A stretch of 64,000 nt of DNA from Acidobacteriota bacterium (GTDB taxonomy: Bacteria; Acidobacteriota; Thermoanaerobaculia; Gp7-AA8). The translations under genes were made by a program, and so were the position numbers. Where the stretch lies: positions 80,717 to 144,716 of the forward strand of contig JAJPHC010000035.1 of NCBI GenBank assembly GCA_021325515.1. Reading direction: 5' to 3'. How positions within the stretch are numbered: position 1 is the stretch's first letter; each line of letters begins with the position of its first letter. A model generated the notes under the pieces. It ran no database searches, was not told the DNA's origin, and saw only the letters and a list, made by a program, of their open reading frames with translations. This document shows positions 1 to 8,139 of the stretch, piece after piece.

Positions 1-1
1 C

Positions 2-634
2 AGCCGCGACGACGACTACGAGAACCTCTTCACCGCCCGCATGCTGCTCCTGCTCGAGAGCCGCCCGCTTCTCGGCGTGAGCACCTACGAGCGCGCCATC
101 GACCGCGTGCTGGCCGAGTACTGGCGAGATTTCCCGCAGAACGCCGGCCGCTTCCTTCCGATCTACCTCACCAACGACCTCATTCGGTACTGGAAAGTTC
201 TCTGCCTCAATTACGAGGAGCGAACAAGGCGCGCAGAAAACCCGAACAAACGGCGTCTGACCAACTACAAGCTGAAGCACAGCCGGTTACTCACCTGCTA
301 CTCGGCGCTCGTGTACTTCTGCCATCTGCTGGAGAGCACGAACACAATCACTCCGGAGCTTGCGCGCCAGATGACGAAGCTCACACCGACCGAGCGGCTC
401 CGTGCACTGCGCACGAATTCATCGGTCGCGAGTCTTGTCGACGACATCCTGGCGCTCTACGTCGAGTTCCTGAAGAGCGTCGACGCACCAAAGCAGGAGC
501 TACTGGCACGCTTTGACGATCCGGAGTACCGGGGCGTGCGTCGCGACTCCGGACAGAATTTCGGAGACTTGATGTTCAAGCTCCTGACGGACATCGGATC
601 ACCGACGAAACTCCTTCGCTATCTCGTCGTGTGA
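2..634 (+). CDS. Hypothetical protein, C-terminal part (5' truncated by window edge)
   Basis: The frame is open from the window edge to a TGA at 632-634, so only the last ~210 residues are seen and the true start lies upstream. The visible part is predicted helical and rich in Arg, Leu and Tyr, with a short aromatic stretch (RYWKVLCLNYEER) followed by a basic KLKHSR segment. It resembles C-terminal helical regions of some nucleotidyltransferase-like bacterial proteins, but no catalytic motif is present in this fragment, so I do not assign a function. There is no signal peptide or membrane segment in view. It is followed by 144 noncoding bases before the next gene. Confidence 0.6.
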   Translation, partial: SRDDDYENLFTARMLLLLESRPLLGVSTYERAIDRVLAEYWRDFPQNAGRFLPIYLTNDLIRYWKVLCLNYEERTRRAENPNKRRLTNYKLKHSRLLTCYSALVYFCHLLESTNTITPELARQMTKLTPTERLRALRTNSSVASLVDDILALYVEFLKSVDAPKQELLARFDDPEYRGVRRDSGQNFGDLMFKLLTDIGSPTKLLRYLVV

Positions 635-778
635 CCCGCACTTCCCTCGCCCCGCCCACGTCCGGATTCCGCACATCTCTCCAAATCCGAACGGCGCTCC
701 CAACGCGATCCCCTTGAAAAACTTGTACATACGCGTGGCATGCCGTTCGCCCTTTTCTGCCGGCGGGAGGTCACCACG

Positions 779-1459
779 ATGTTCGAATCTCTTCCGCCCG
801 CAATCGCCGTCCTGAGGCCGTGTGTCGCCTGCCGCGTTCCGTTCGACCTCGCGCACGCGGACTTCTGCGCGTGTCTCGCAACCGATCGCACGTTCCGCTG
901 TCCCGGCTGCGGATGCTGCGCGTGCGATCAACCGCTCGGCGCGCGCAACGAGTTCTGGGGGAGCGCGCCGCGCGTGCTCTGGGAACGGCGGCGCGAGCAG
1001 GCCGTCACTGCCGAGAGGCAGTTGCAGGCGCTCGATCGCAACTCGGTGAAGAGGCCCGTCGCGCTGATCATCGACGACGATCCGCGCATCCTCATGCAGG
1101 CCGCCGCCGCGCTCCGCCGCCTCGGCTTCTCCACCATCGAGCTCGACCGCCCCGGCGCCGCGGCGCAGATCGCGCGCATGGTCGTCCCCGAGCTCGTGCT
1201 CACCGACGCCCTGATGCCGCGCCTCGATGGCCGCGAGCTTTGCCGGCAACTGAAGACGGATCCGGAGACGAGCTCGATCCGAGTCATCGTGATGTCGTCG
1301 CTCTACAAGGGAACCGTCCATCGCAACGAGGCCTTCAAGAAGTTTCTCGTCGACGAATTTCTCGAGAAGCCTGTGCGATTCGCCGTACTGCGCGATGCGG
1401 TTCAGCGGCTCGTGCCGGATGCACTGGCGGCGGGCGAAGAGCGGACGACCGCATCCTGA
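779..1459 (+). CDS. Response regulator with N-terminal Cys-rich (zinc-ribbon-like) domain
   Basis: A 226-residue protein. Residues 15-50 hold closely spaced cysteines (CVAC, FCAC, CPGCGCCAC), consistent with a metal-binding ribbon. Residues ~92-215 form a receiver domain with the acidic cluster D99-D101, phospho-acceptor D143 (in LTDALMP), S173 at the switch position and K197 (EKP). No output domain follows, so output may be by protein contact or through the Cys-rich part. The ATG at 779 is chosen over an in-frame ATG at 740 because GGGAGG (765-770) lies 8 bases before it. The gene converges on the kinase of the cobalamin-sensor operon and overlaps its 3' end by 58 bp, which suggests but does not prove a functional link. 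Confidence 0.85.
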   Translation: MFESLPPAIAVLRPCVACRVPFDLAHADFCACLATDRTFRCPGCGCCACDQPLGARNEFWGSAPRVLWERRREQAVTAERQLQALDRNSVKRPVALIIDDDPRILMQAAAALRRLGFSTIELDRPGAAAQIARMVVPELVLTDALMPRLDGRELCRQLKTDPETSSIRVIVMSSLYKGTVHRNEAFKKFLVDEFLEKPVRFAVLRDAVQRLVPDALAAGEERTTAS

Positions 1460-2637
1460 TCATCCGCTGCGATCGACGGCAGCCGGATCGTGAACGTCGA
1501 TCCCGCGCCCGGCTCGCTCGCGACCTCGATGCGCCCCGCATGCGCGTCGATGATCTTCCGCACGATGGCGAGGCCGAGGCCGGTGTTCGGTTCGCCGGAG
1601 GTGGACTTCGAGCTCAGTTTCTCGAACGGGCGAAAGAGACGCGACTGCTCGTCCGGCGCGATCCCGACGCCGCGATCGCGCACCTCCACCACGCACTCCC
1701 GCGCCTCTCCCCTCACGACCACATCGACTGGTTCACCGGGATACGAAAACTTCAGCGCATTCGAGACGAGGTTGTTGAGGAGCTGATCGATCTTCCCCGC
1801 ATCGGCGCGCACGATCGCCGCCTCGGGTGATTTCTCGAGCCGGAGCTCGATCGACTTTCGCGCGGCCTGATGGCGCAGCATCGCGACCGAGCGCGAGGCC
1901 GCGTCGTTGAGATCGACCGGCGCGAGGTCGAGGCGGAACGTTCCCGCCTCGATCGCCGAGACGTCGAGAATCTCGTTGACGAGCGACGTCATTCCGCGCG
2001 CCATCAGCGCGATCTCGCTCGCCAGCGACATCGTCTCCGCATCGGGCTGCGCCAGATCGAGAATGTTCTCCGCGAAGACGAGGATGCAGCCGATCGGATT
2101 GCGCAGATCGTGCGCGGCGATGCCGATGAAGCGGTTCTTCTCTTCGTTGAGCCGCATCAGCTCGAGGGCCTGCTGTTCCAGGCGGATGTTCGCGCGCTCG
2201 AGCTCGCGCTTCTGAATCGCCAGCTCGCGATGAAGCGTGCTGAGCTCATTGTTGACCTGCGACAGCTCCGCGTAGAGCCGGTGCGTCTCCTGCGCGTCGC
2301 TCGTCGCCAGCGTCTCGAACCAGCGGCGCAGCAAGCGCGCGCGCGGATCGTCCATCGCCGCGAGCCATTCCACCGCATCGGCATCGCGCTCCGCTGCGAT
2401 CACGAGCGCCCGCTCCTCGCGCGCGCACGCCGCGAACCGGAGTGCGGTGCCCTGCACCTCGATGCTCCTGCCGGCGGCGAAACCGAGGCTGGAGAGCTCG
2501 GCGAGAAACGCAGCGGCGGCGGGCGCTGCCGGCGCTTCGAAGAGATCGAGCAGATGCGATCCGCACGCGATCGCTTCGCCGCGCCAGACGTGCGCGATGC
2601 GCAGTCCCGCATCGCACTCGAACGCGAGCAGCGTCAT
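1402..2637 (-). CDS. Sensor histidine kinase of the cobalamin-sensor operon
   Basis: A soluble 411-residue kinase. An N-terminal ~110-residue region without a clear family is followed by a coiled coil (~115-165), a HisKA domain with H176 in AAHDLRNP, an N-box (NNLVSNALKF), a G1 box (DRGVGIAP) and a G2 box (GLGLAIV). There are no membrane segments, so it should act in the cytoplasm. The start at 2637 overlaps the stop of the upstream cobalamin-binding gene by ATGA, implying translational coupling. Upstream in-frame codons exist, but they read as Arg-rich antisense of the neighbour and are rejected. The last ~25 residues overlap a convergent response-regulator gene. The likely role is to convert the state of the B12 protein into phosphotransfer; candidate partners are the receivers at 4286-4648 and 779-1459. 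Confidence 0.88.
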   Translation of the reverse strand: MTLLAFECDAGLRIAHVWRGEAIACGSHLLDLFEAPAAPAAAAFLAELSSLGFAAGRSIEVQGTALRFAACAREERALVIAAERDADAVEWLAAMDDPRARLLRRWFETLATSDAQETHRLYAELSQVNNELSTLHRELAIQKRELERANIRLEQQALELMRLNEEKNRFIGIAAHDLRNPIGCILVFAENILDLAQPDAETMSLASEIALMARGMTSLVNEILDVSAIEAGTFRLDLAPVDLNDAASRSVAMLRHQAARKSIELRLEKSPEAAIVRADAGKIDQLLNNLVSNALKFSYPGEPVDVVVRGEARECVVEVRDRGVGIAPDEQSRLFRPFEKLSSKSTSGEPNTGLGLAIVRKIIDAHAGRIEVASEPGAGSTFTIRLPSIAADDQDAVVRSSPAASASGTSR

Positions 2638-3686
2638 GCGACGAGCCTTCCCGCGGCTTCGACTGCATCGCGCGCGTTGCCGGCGGAGGCATCGGCGCCG
2701 ACGCGCTTCCAGAGCGACGGCTCGATGCGGAACGGCGCGCCTCCGACGAGGATCGGCACGCCGCGCATCTGCGGATGATCGCGAATCGCGCCGATGACGC
2801 GCTCGGTCTCCGCGACGTGCGGCGTCAGCGTCGTCGATAGTGCGATGACGTTCGCGCGCGTGCGCACGGCGGCATCGACGATCGACGATGCGGGAACGTT
2901 CGCGCCGAGATAATGCGTGGCCCATCCCGACAGCTCGAGCAGATCGCTCACGATGCGCAGGCCGATCTCGTGCAGCTCGTCGCCGACGCAGGCGGCAACG
3001 ATGCGCCGCTCGCCCGCGGGCGACTCCATGACGCGAGCGAACAACTGCGACATCACGAGCTGCGTCGCGGCGGAGCTGTAGTGTTCCTGCGCGACGCTGA
3101 TCCGGTTGGCCTGCCACATCCGGCCGACCTCGATCTGCGCGCGCTCGAGCACATCGAGATAGATCGACGGCAGCGTCATCCCGTCGTCGAGCGCGGAGAA
3201 GACGATGCTCATCGCGCTTCTGCGATCGCCGCCGAGGACGGCGCGCAGATAGCGCGCGGTAACGCTTTCGCGCTCGCGGCCATCCAGCAGGAGCTCGAGG
3301 GAATCGGGGAGCGACGCGAATCGCGCGATCGCGCCGCCGGTCACGTTGCGAATCTCATCCGCGATCTCCGGCGGCGCATCTTCGGTGGCGCACTCGCTGA
3401 TGAGATCGAGATTGAGGCGGAGATCTTCGGCCGGCACGCCGCGGCTGGCGAGCATGATCTTCGCCCAGCCGATGTAATCGACGAAGAGTTGCGGCGCGCC
3501 GTGGCGCACGGCCTGCGCGAGGAAGCGCAGATGGAAGGCCGCATCGGCGTTGCAGTGCGCGCGGCCGGCGGGGCCATAGCGCTCGGCGAGACGCACGTTG
3601 CGCTGGAACTGGCGCTCGGTGATGGCAGCGGCGAGTTGCGGAATGCGATCCGAAAGGAAAGCAGCGGCGTCGCGGTCGCTCGACAT
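2634..3686 (-). CDS. Cobalamin-binding sensor, CarH-type photoreceptor module without DNA-binding domain
   Basis: A 350-residue protein. Residues ~145-225 are a methionine-synthase-cap-like helical bundle, and ~226-345 are a B12-binding Rossmann domain. The bundle contains W191 followed by nine residues and E201-H202, matching the Wx9EH motif that marks light-sensing cap domains of CarH/LitR proteins. The Rossmann part has E237-L-H239-E-I-G242, the base-off Co-ligating (D/E)xHxxG motif, then SGW and a YLGANVP segment. Residues 1-140 are a further helical domain, not a MerR DNA-binding domain. It is followed at once (ATGA overlap) by a histidine kinase and preceded by an ABM-domain protein. 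Family knowledge suggests binding of adenosyl- or another cobalamin; light sensing is inference. The ATG at 3686 sits 3 bases after the upstream stop. Confidence 0.87.
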   Translation of the reverse strand: MSSDRDAAAFLSDRIPQLAAAITERQFQRNVRLAERYGPAGRAHCNADAAFHLRFLAQAVRHGAPQLFVDYIGWAKIMLASRGVPAEDLRLNLDLISECATEDAPPEIADEIRNVTGGAIARFASLPDSLELLLDGRERESVTARYLRAVLGGDRRSAMSIVFSALDDGMTLPSIYLDVLERAQIEVGRMWQANRISVAQEHYSSAATQLVMSQLFARVMESPAGERRIVAACVGDELHEIGLRIVSDLLELSGWATHYLGANVPASSIVDAAVRTRANVIALSTTLTPHVAETERVIGAIRDHPQMRGVPILVGGAPFRIEPSLWKRVGADASAGNARDAVEAAGRLVA

Positions 3687-3689
3687 GTT

Positions 3690-4289
3690 CTACCTCGCAA
3701 TCGATTTGAAGAGACGGACTTTCGTGGCGGTGGGATCGAGGCGGAGGCCGCGCGGGATGCCGCTGTGCGCCTCGCGATAGAGGTGGCTGTGGTGCCAGCT
3801 CTCGAATGCCTGCGCGTCCGACCACGCGGTCAGCAGCCAGAACTCGTTCGGATCCTCGCTGGGAGAGATCACATGAAACTCGCGGAAGCCGGCTTCGGAA
3901 TCGACGTGGTGCGGCCGCTCGCGAAACGCCTGCGCGACGGAAGCGGACATCCCATTCGCAACGCGAAACGTGCTGATGACGACGCAGCCATCCGCGGGCG
4001 GCGCGTCTGCCGTTGCTGCGAATCGCGCGCAGAAATCGCTTTCATCCGCGGCATCGTCGAGAAACACCGCCGCGACGCCGTGTGCGTTCACGCGGCTCGC
4101 GGCGCGATCGCGCGCGGCCGCGGAGGAACAGGCGACGGCGATGCAGTCGTAGTGCGTTGGAGCGAGGTCCGCATCCTCGGCGAGCGTGACGACGAGCCCG
4201 CGCTGCAGCGCCGCGGACGCGATGCGCAGGAGCCGCTCGCGGTCATCGCCGAGGAGGAGGAGCGTGGAGCGAGGAGGCAGCGCATTCAT
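3690..4289 (-). CDS. Receiver-like domain fused to antibiotic-biosynthesis-monooxygenase (ABM) domain
   Basis: A 199-residue protein. Residues ~1-100 look like a receiver fold (LLLLGDD start, alternating hydrophobic strands) but have no clear phospho-acceptor Asp in the usual strand-3 place (CIAVACSS), so the domain is probably degenerate. Residues ~103-180 are an ABM/IsdG-like ferredoxin fold with FRVANGM, FRERPHHVD, GFREFHV, EFWLLTAW and SWHHSHLYREAH. Family members include heme-degrading and quinone-forming monooxygenases, and the conserved His-rich helix is retained. The start overlaps the upstream receiver stop (ATGA). Its place between a receiver and a cobalamin sensor suggests tetrapyrrole- or redox-linked signalling; that is inference. 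A second ATG at 4285 is an alternative start. Confidence 0.75.
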   Translation of the reverse strand: MNALPPRSTLLLLGDDRERLLRIASAALQRGLVVTLAEDADLAPTHYDCIAVACSSAAARDRAASRVNAHGVAAVFLDDAADESDFCARFAATADAPPADGCVVISTFRVANGMSASVAQAFRERPHHVDSEAGFREFHVISPSEDPNEFWLLTAWSDAQAFESWHHSHLYREAHSGIPRGLRLDPTATKVRLFKSIAR

Positions 4290-4648
4290 GATGGCTCCAG
4301 AGGCGGCAGGCCGGTGATGCGGCGGATCTCCGGCACGAGCTCGCGCAAGTCGGTCTTGCAGAGGACGGGGACTCGCGTGGCGAGCGCATGCCCGACGAGA
4401 TTGAAGCCGGTCACGAGGATGGTCTTGCGCGCGAGATCCTCGCGCGACTCGACGATCTGCAGCAGCGACGCCCCCTCGGGCCCCTCGACATGGAGGTCGA
4501 GGAGGAGGACATCGAACTCGCCGCGCGTGACGAGCGATTCAGCATCCGAGAGATTGTTCGCAGTGGTCGCGTCGAGCCCGAGCTTCTTCGCGATGGAGGC
4601 AAGAATCGAGCTCCAGTGTGGCTCGTCCTCGACAATGAGCGCCAGCAT
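4286..4648 (-). CDS. Single-domain response regulator, first gene of the cobalamin-sensor operon
   Basis: A 120-residue stand-alone receiver. It has the acidic cluster E7-D8-E9, phospho-acceptor D51 (LLLDLHVEGPEG), T80 (ILVTG) and K98 (LCKTD), i.e. a complete CheY-like active site with no output domain. The stop overlaps the next start by ATGA, beginning a cascade of coupled genes down to the kinase at 1402. It is the natural phosphorylation target or shuttle for that kinase. About 265 bases upstream of it are noncoding and should hold the operon promoter; I could not assign -35/-10 boxes there with confidence. Confidence 0.88.
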   Translation of the reverse strand: MLALIVEDEPHWSSILASIAKKLGLDATTANNLSDAESLVTRGEFDVLLLDLHVEGPEGASLLQIVESREDLARKTILVTGFNLVGHALATRVPVLCKTDLRELVPEIRRITGLPPLEPS

Positions 4649-4912
4649 GATCGCTCCTCGCTTGAGAGCAGATCACTCGCAGGCCGCGAAGACGATCGTC
4701 GCTGTCGTGAGGGAGATGCCCGCAGGAGGTAGTGTACTACTGAGCTCGCCAGGGCATGGGTCTTCACACGCGCAAATTGAAGACGACAATCGTTGGTCTG
4801 ATTTCCCGAAGGCGTTACGCTAACCATTGACGGCGATGCCTATGCGAAGCGACCTATGGCCGGCAGCAAGACACGAAGCTCAGTTCAAGAAACGTAATGA
4901 GGTGTGCGTCGA

Positions 4913-5440
4913 GTGAGCCTCCGCGATGTGATCGTCACGGTCAATCAGATGGAGGCGGACGGCGTCATCGATCGCTATGCGATCGGCGGAGCGGTGGGGG
5001 CAACGTTCTATTTGGAACCGATTGCAACAGTCGATGCCGATATTTTCGTCGCGTTCAAGTCCGAGCCCGGCAAACTGCTCATTACGTTGGAGCCTATACT
5101 CGATTACCTGCGCTCGAGAGGCTGCTTCATGAAGGATGAGTACGTCATGATCGGCGATTGGCCTGTGCAGTTCCTGGCGCCGACCAGTCGGCTCGTCGAG
5201 GAAGCTTTGGACACAGCGGTCGAAATTGATGTCGAGGGCGAGAGTGCGAGAGTGTTCCGCGCCGAGCACCTTGCCGCAATCGCTCTGCAAACAGGTCGCG
5301 CGAAGGACAAAGCGCGCCTCTTGCAGTTCCTCGAGCAAGGAGAGCTCGACAGAAACCGCTTTCACGAAATCCTGGAGCATCACAGCCTCGTTGATGCATG
5401 GAACAGGTTTGAACGACAATTCTTGAAGAACGAGCAATGA
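4913..5440 (+). CDS. Nucleotidyltransferase-fold protein (AbiEii/MNT-like)
   Basis: About 175 residues. The N-terminal half has an IGGAVGATFY glycine turn followed by VDADIFV, matching the GG...DxD signature of the nucleotidyltransferase fold seen in AbiEii-type toxins and minimal nucleotidyltransferases. The C-terminal half is helical and charged (AEHLAAIALQTGRAKDKAR). The preferred start is the GTG at 4913, with GAGG (4899-4902) at good spacing; a GTG at 4904 lies too close to it. The stop overlaps the ATG of a 57-residue gene (ATGA), the usual arrangement of a two-gene toxin-antitoxin-like or regulatory pair. Whether it is a toxin is not shown by sequence. Confidence 0.75.
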   Translation: MSLRDVIVTVNQMEADGVIDRYAIGGAVGATFYLEPIATVDADIFVAFKSEPGKLLITLEPILDYLRSRGCFMKDEYVMIGDWPVQFLAPTSRLVEEALDTAVEIDVEGESARVFRAEHLAAIALQTGRAKDKARLLQFLEQGELDRNRFHEILEHHSLVDAWNRFERQFLKNEQ

Positions 5441-5610
5441 ATCACTTCCCTCAGAAAGTCGTCGACAGCAAGCGCGCCTTCCGGCGTGAGCTTGCCGCGA
5501 AACCCATCGGCGAAAAGCTGAGGATTCTGGACAGAATGCGCGAGCGGGAGGCGACGATCCGTCGTGCCGCAGCCGCACTCAAGACAAACCGAACAAAGGC
5601 GCGCGAGTGA
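5437..5610 (+). CDS. Small 57-residue protein coupled to nucleotidyltransferase gene
   Basis: An ATG-to-TGA frame of 57 codons whose start overlaps the stop of the nucleotidyltransferase by ATGA. The product is highly basic and helical (KRAFRRELAAKPIGEKLRI, then RMREREATIRRAAAAL). Similar short basic helical proteins accompany nucleotidyltransferase genes in other bacteria, where they may bind or regulate the enzyme. The coupling, composition and lack of any better frame support a real gene. No function can be assigned beyond a likely partner role. It ends 30 bases before the convergent UvrA-like gene. Confidence 0.6.
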   Translation: MNHFPQKVVDSKRAFRRELAAKPIGEKLRILDRMREREATIRRAAAALKTNRTKARE

Positions 5611-5640
5611 TCAGTTGATGAATCGCGACTGACGCGCCCC

Positions 5641-8130
5641 TCAACTCGCCGCGAGGTATCGCGCTGTCCTGCTCTCCCTCGCCTGCGCGACCTCCGCCGG
5701 CGTTCCGGCGGCGACGATCCTTCCGCCTTCCTCGCCGGCGCCGGGGCCCATGTCGATCACCCAGTCGCTCGCGGCGATCACGCTCATGTCGTGCTCCACC
5801 ACGATCACCGTGTTCCCTGCATCGACCAAACCGGCGAGTTGCGCCATCAGCTTCTCCACATCCGCCGGATGCAATCCCGTCGTCGGCTCGTCGAGCACGT
5901 ACAACGTGTCGCCGCGGCCGGCGCGCTGCAGCTCCGCCGCAAGCTTGATGCGCTGCGCCTCGCCGCCCGACAACTCCGTCGCCGGCTGGCCGAGGCGCAG
6001 ATAGCCGAGGCCGACTTCGCGCAGCACAGTCAGCGCGCGCCGCACCTGCGGCTCCTCCGCGAAAAACTCCCACGCCGCATCCACCGTCATCGCCAGCACC
6101 TCGGCGATGTTCTTCCCGCGATACGCGATCTCCAGCGTCTGCTCGTTGTAGCGCGCACCACGGCACGCGGGACACGGCGCATACACGCTCGGCAGAAAGA
6201 GCAGCTCCACCATCACGAAGCCTTCTCCCTCGCACGTCTCGCATCGCCCCTTCGCCACATTGAATGAGAAGCGCCCCGCATCGTAGCGCCGCGCGCGCGC
6301 CGCTTTCGTCGATGCGAACAATTTGCGCACCGCATCAAAGAGCCCGGTGTACGTCGCGAGATTCGAGCGCGGCGTTCTGCCGATCGGCTTCTGATCGACG
6401 CGCACCAGCCGCCGGATCGTCTCCAGCCCCGCCACGATCTCCCCTCCCTCCGTCACCACGCGCTTCTCCAGCCAGTCGTGCTCCTCTTCATCTTCATCGA
6501 TCGCATGCCCGAGCCGCTCCGACACGAGCTCGACGAGCAACTGGCTCACGAGCGTCGACTTCCCCGATCCCGACACGCCGGTGACACTCGTGAAGACGCC
6601 GAGCGGAAATTGCGCGTCGAGCGCGCGCACGTTGTTGCGCGTCGCCCCTTCGATGCGCAGCCATCCGCGCGGCGCACGCGGCCGGTGCGGCGCCGCTCTC
6701 CGCTCGCCGAAGAGATACGCCCGCGTGCGCGACTCCTTCACCCGCTTCAATCCCTCCGGCGGACCGCTGTAGAGGATTTCCCCTCCATGCTCGCCGGCGA
6801 GCGGCCCGACGTCGACGATCCAGTCGGCGTGACGGATCACATCGAGCTCGTGCTCGACGACGAAGAGCGAATTGCCCGCCGCCTTCAGCTTGTCGAGCGC
6901 GGAGAGGAGAGCCTCCGTGTCCGCCGGATGCAATCCCGCCGACGGCTCGTCGAGCACGTAGACGACGCCGAACAGATTCGAGCGGACCTGCGTCGCGAGG
7001 CGGAGGCGCTGCAGCTCGCCCGGCGAAAGCGTCGGCGTGCTCCGCTCCAGCGACAGATAGCCGAGGCCGAGATCGAGGAGGATCTCGAGCCGCGCGGCGA
7101 GATCGCAGGCGATGCGATGCACGACGAGGTCGTGCGCCTCCTCGCGATCGTGACTCGCGGCGCGCACGCGCGCATACGGCGCGATGATCTCCGCGAGCTG
7201 CCGCAGCGGCAGCGCCGACAGCGCGGCGATGTCGTATCCGGCGAAGGTGACCGAGAGCGACTCGCGCCGCAAACGCTTCCCTCCGCAAAGCGGACAATCG
7301 GCGCCGAGCATGTAACGCGACACGCGCTTCTTCATCAGCGGGCTGTGCGACGTCGCGAATGTGTGGAGCACGTAACGCCGCGCGCTGCTGAACGTCCCCA
7401 TGTAGCTCGGCTCCTCCTTCCGCCGGCGCGCGCGCCGCGTCTCCTCCGGCGTGTAGCCCGCATACACAGGAACGGTTGGTGTTTCCTCGGTGAAGAGAAT
7501 CCATTCGCGGTCTTTCGCCGGCAGCTCGCGCCAGGGGCGATCGACGTCGTAGCCGAGGCTGACGAGGATGTCGCGAAGATTCTGGCCGTGCCACGCGGGA
7601 GGCCACGCGGCGATCGCACGCTCGCGAATCGTCAGCGACGGATCGGGCACCATCGACTCTTCGGTGACGGTGTAGACGCGGCCGAGCCCATGGCACTCCG
7701 GACATGCTCCCTCCGGCGTGTTCGGCGAGAACGACTCGGCGTAGAGCAGCGGCTGGTTCTTCGGATACTCACCGGCGCGCGAGTACAACATGCGCAGCAG
7801 ATTCGAGAGCGTCGTGACGCTGCCGACCGACGAGCGCGTGCTCGCTCCTCCGCGCTGCTGCTGCAGCGCGACGGCCGGCGGCAGACCGTCGATCTCATCG
7901 ACGTCCGGCACCTGCATCTGATTGAAGAGCCGCCGCGCGTAGGGCGACACCGATTCGAGATACCGCCGCTGCGCCTCGGCATACAGCGTCCCGAACGCGA
8001 GCGACGACTTCCCCGAACCGGAGACGCCGGTGAAGACGACCAGCGCATCGCGCGGAATCTCGACGTCGATGTTCCTGAGGTTGTGCTCGCGAGCTCCGCG
8101 CACGCGCACGAATCGATGATCGCTGCTCAT
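5641..8130 (-). CDS. UvrA2-like excinuclease/ABC ATPase (class II UvrA)
   Basis: 829 residues, against ~940 for canonical UvrA. There are two ABC modules: Walker [10 protein letters not shown] near residue 35 and GVSGSGKST near 518, signatures [12 protein letters not shown] and [12 protein letters not shown], and Walker [13 protein letters not shown] and [12 protein letters not shown]. Zinc modules are present (CPECHG and CPLCGG in the first half; CETCEGEG and CPACRG in the second). The shorter length fits UvrA2/DrrC-type proteins, which lack the UvrB-binding insertion and are linked to tolerance of DNA-intercalating drugs rather than core repair. It begins 9 bases after the stop of the upstream substrate-binding-type gene and is probably co-transcribed with it. 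Confidence 0.9.
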   Translation of the reverse strand: MSSDHRFVRVRGAREHNLRNIDVEIPRDALVVFTGVSGSGKSSLAFGTLYAEAQRRYLESVSPYARRLFNQMQVPDVDEIDGLPPAVALQQQRGGASTRSSVGSVTTLSNLLRMLYSRAGEYPKNQPLLYAESFSPNTPEGACPECHGLGRVYTVTEESMVPDPSLTIRERAIAAWPPAWHGQNLRDILVSLGYDVDRPWRELPAKDREWILFTEETPTVPVYAGYTPEETRRARRRKEEPSYMGTFSSARRYVLHTFATSHSPLMKKRVSRYMLGADCPLCGGKRLRRESLSVTFAGYDIAALSALPLRQLAEIIAPYARVRAASHDREEAHDLVVHRIACDLAARLEILLDLGLGYLSLERSTPTLSPGELQRLRLATQVRSNLFGVVYVLDEPSAGLHPADTEALLSALDKLKAAGNSLFVVEHELDVIRHADWIVDVGPLAGEHGGEILYSGPPEGLKRVKESRTRAYLFGERRAAPHRPRAPRGWLRIEGATRNNVRALDAQFPLGVFTSVTGVSGSGKSTLVSQLLVELVSERLGHAIDEDEEEHDWLEKRVVTEGGEIVAGLETIRRLVRVDQKPIGRTPRSNLATYTGLFDAVRKLFASTKAARARRYDAGRFSFNVAKGRCETCEGEGFVMVELLFLPSVYAPCPACRGARYNEQTLEIAYRGKNIAEVLAMTVDAAWEFFAEEPQVRRALTVLREVGLGYLRLGQPATELSGGEAQRIKLAAELQRAGRGDTLYVLDEPTTGLHPADVEKLMAQLAGLVDAGNTVIVVEHDMSVIAASDWVIDMGPGAGEEGGRIVAAGTPAEVAQARESRTARYLAAS

Positions 8131-8139
8131 CGGATCGGC

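Noticed and set aside
2913..4823. A 636-codon plus-strand frame opposite the cobalamin-sensor operon
   Set aside because: It crosses three coupled minus-strand genes with strong family motifs and encodes only low-complexity Arg/Ala/Glu sequence.
5641..8130. Canonical UvrA of nucleotide excision repair
   Set aside because: The protein is ~110 residues shorter than UvrA, in line with UvrA2-type proteins lacking the UvrB-binding insertion.
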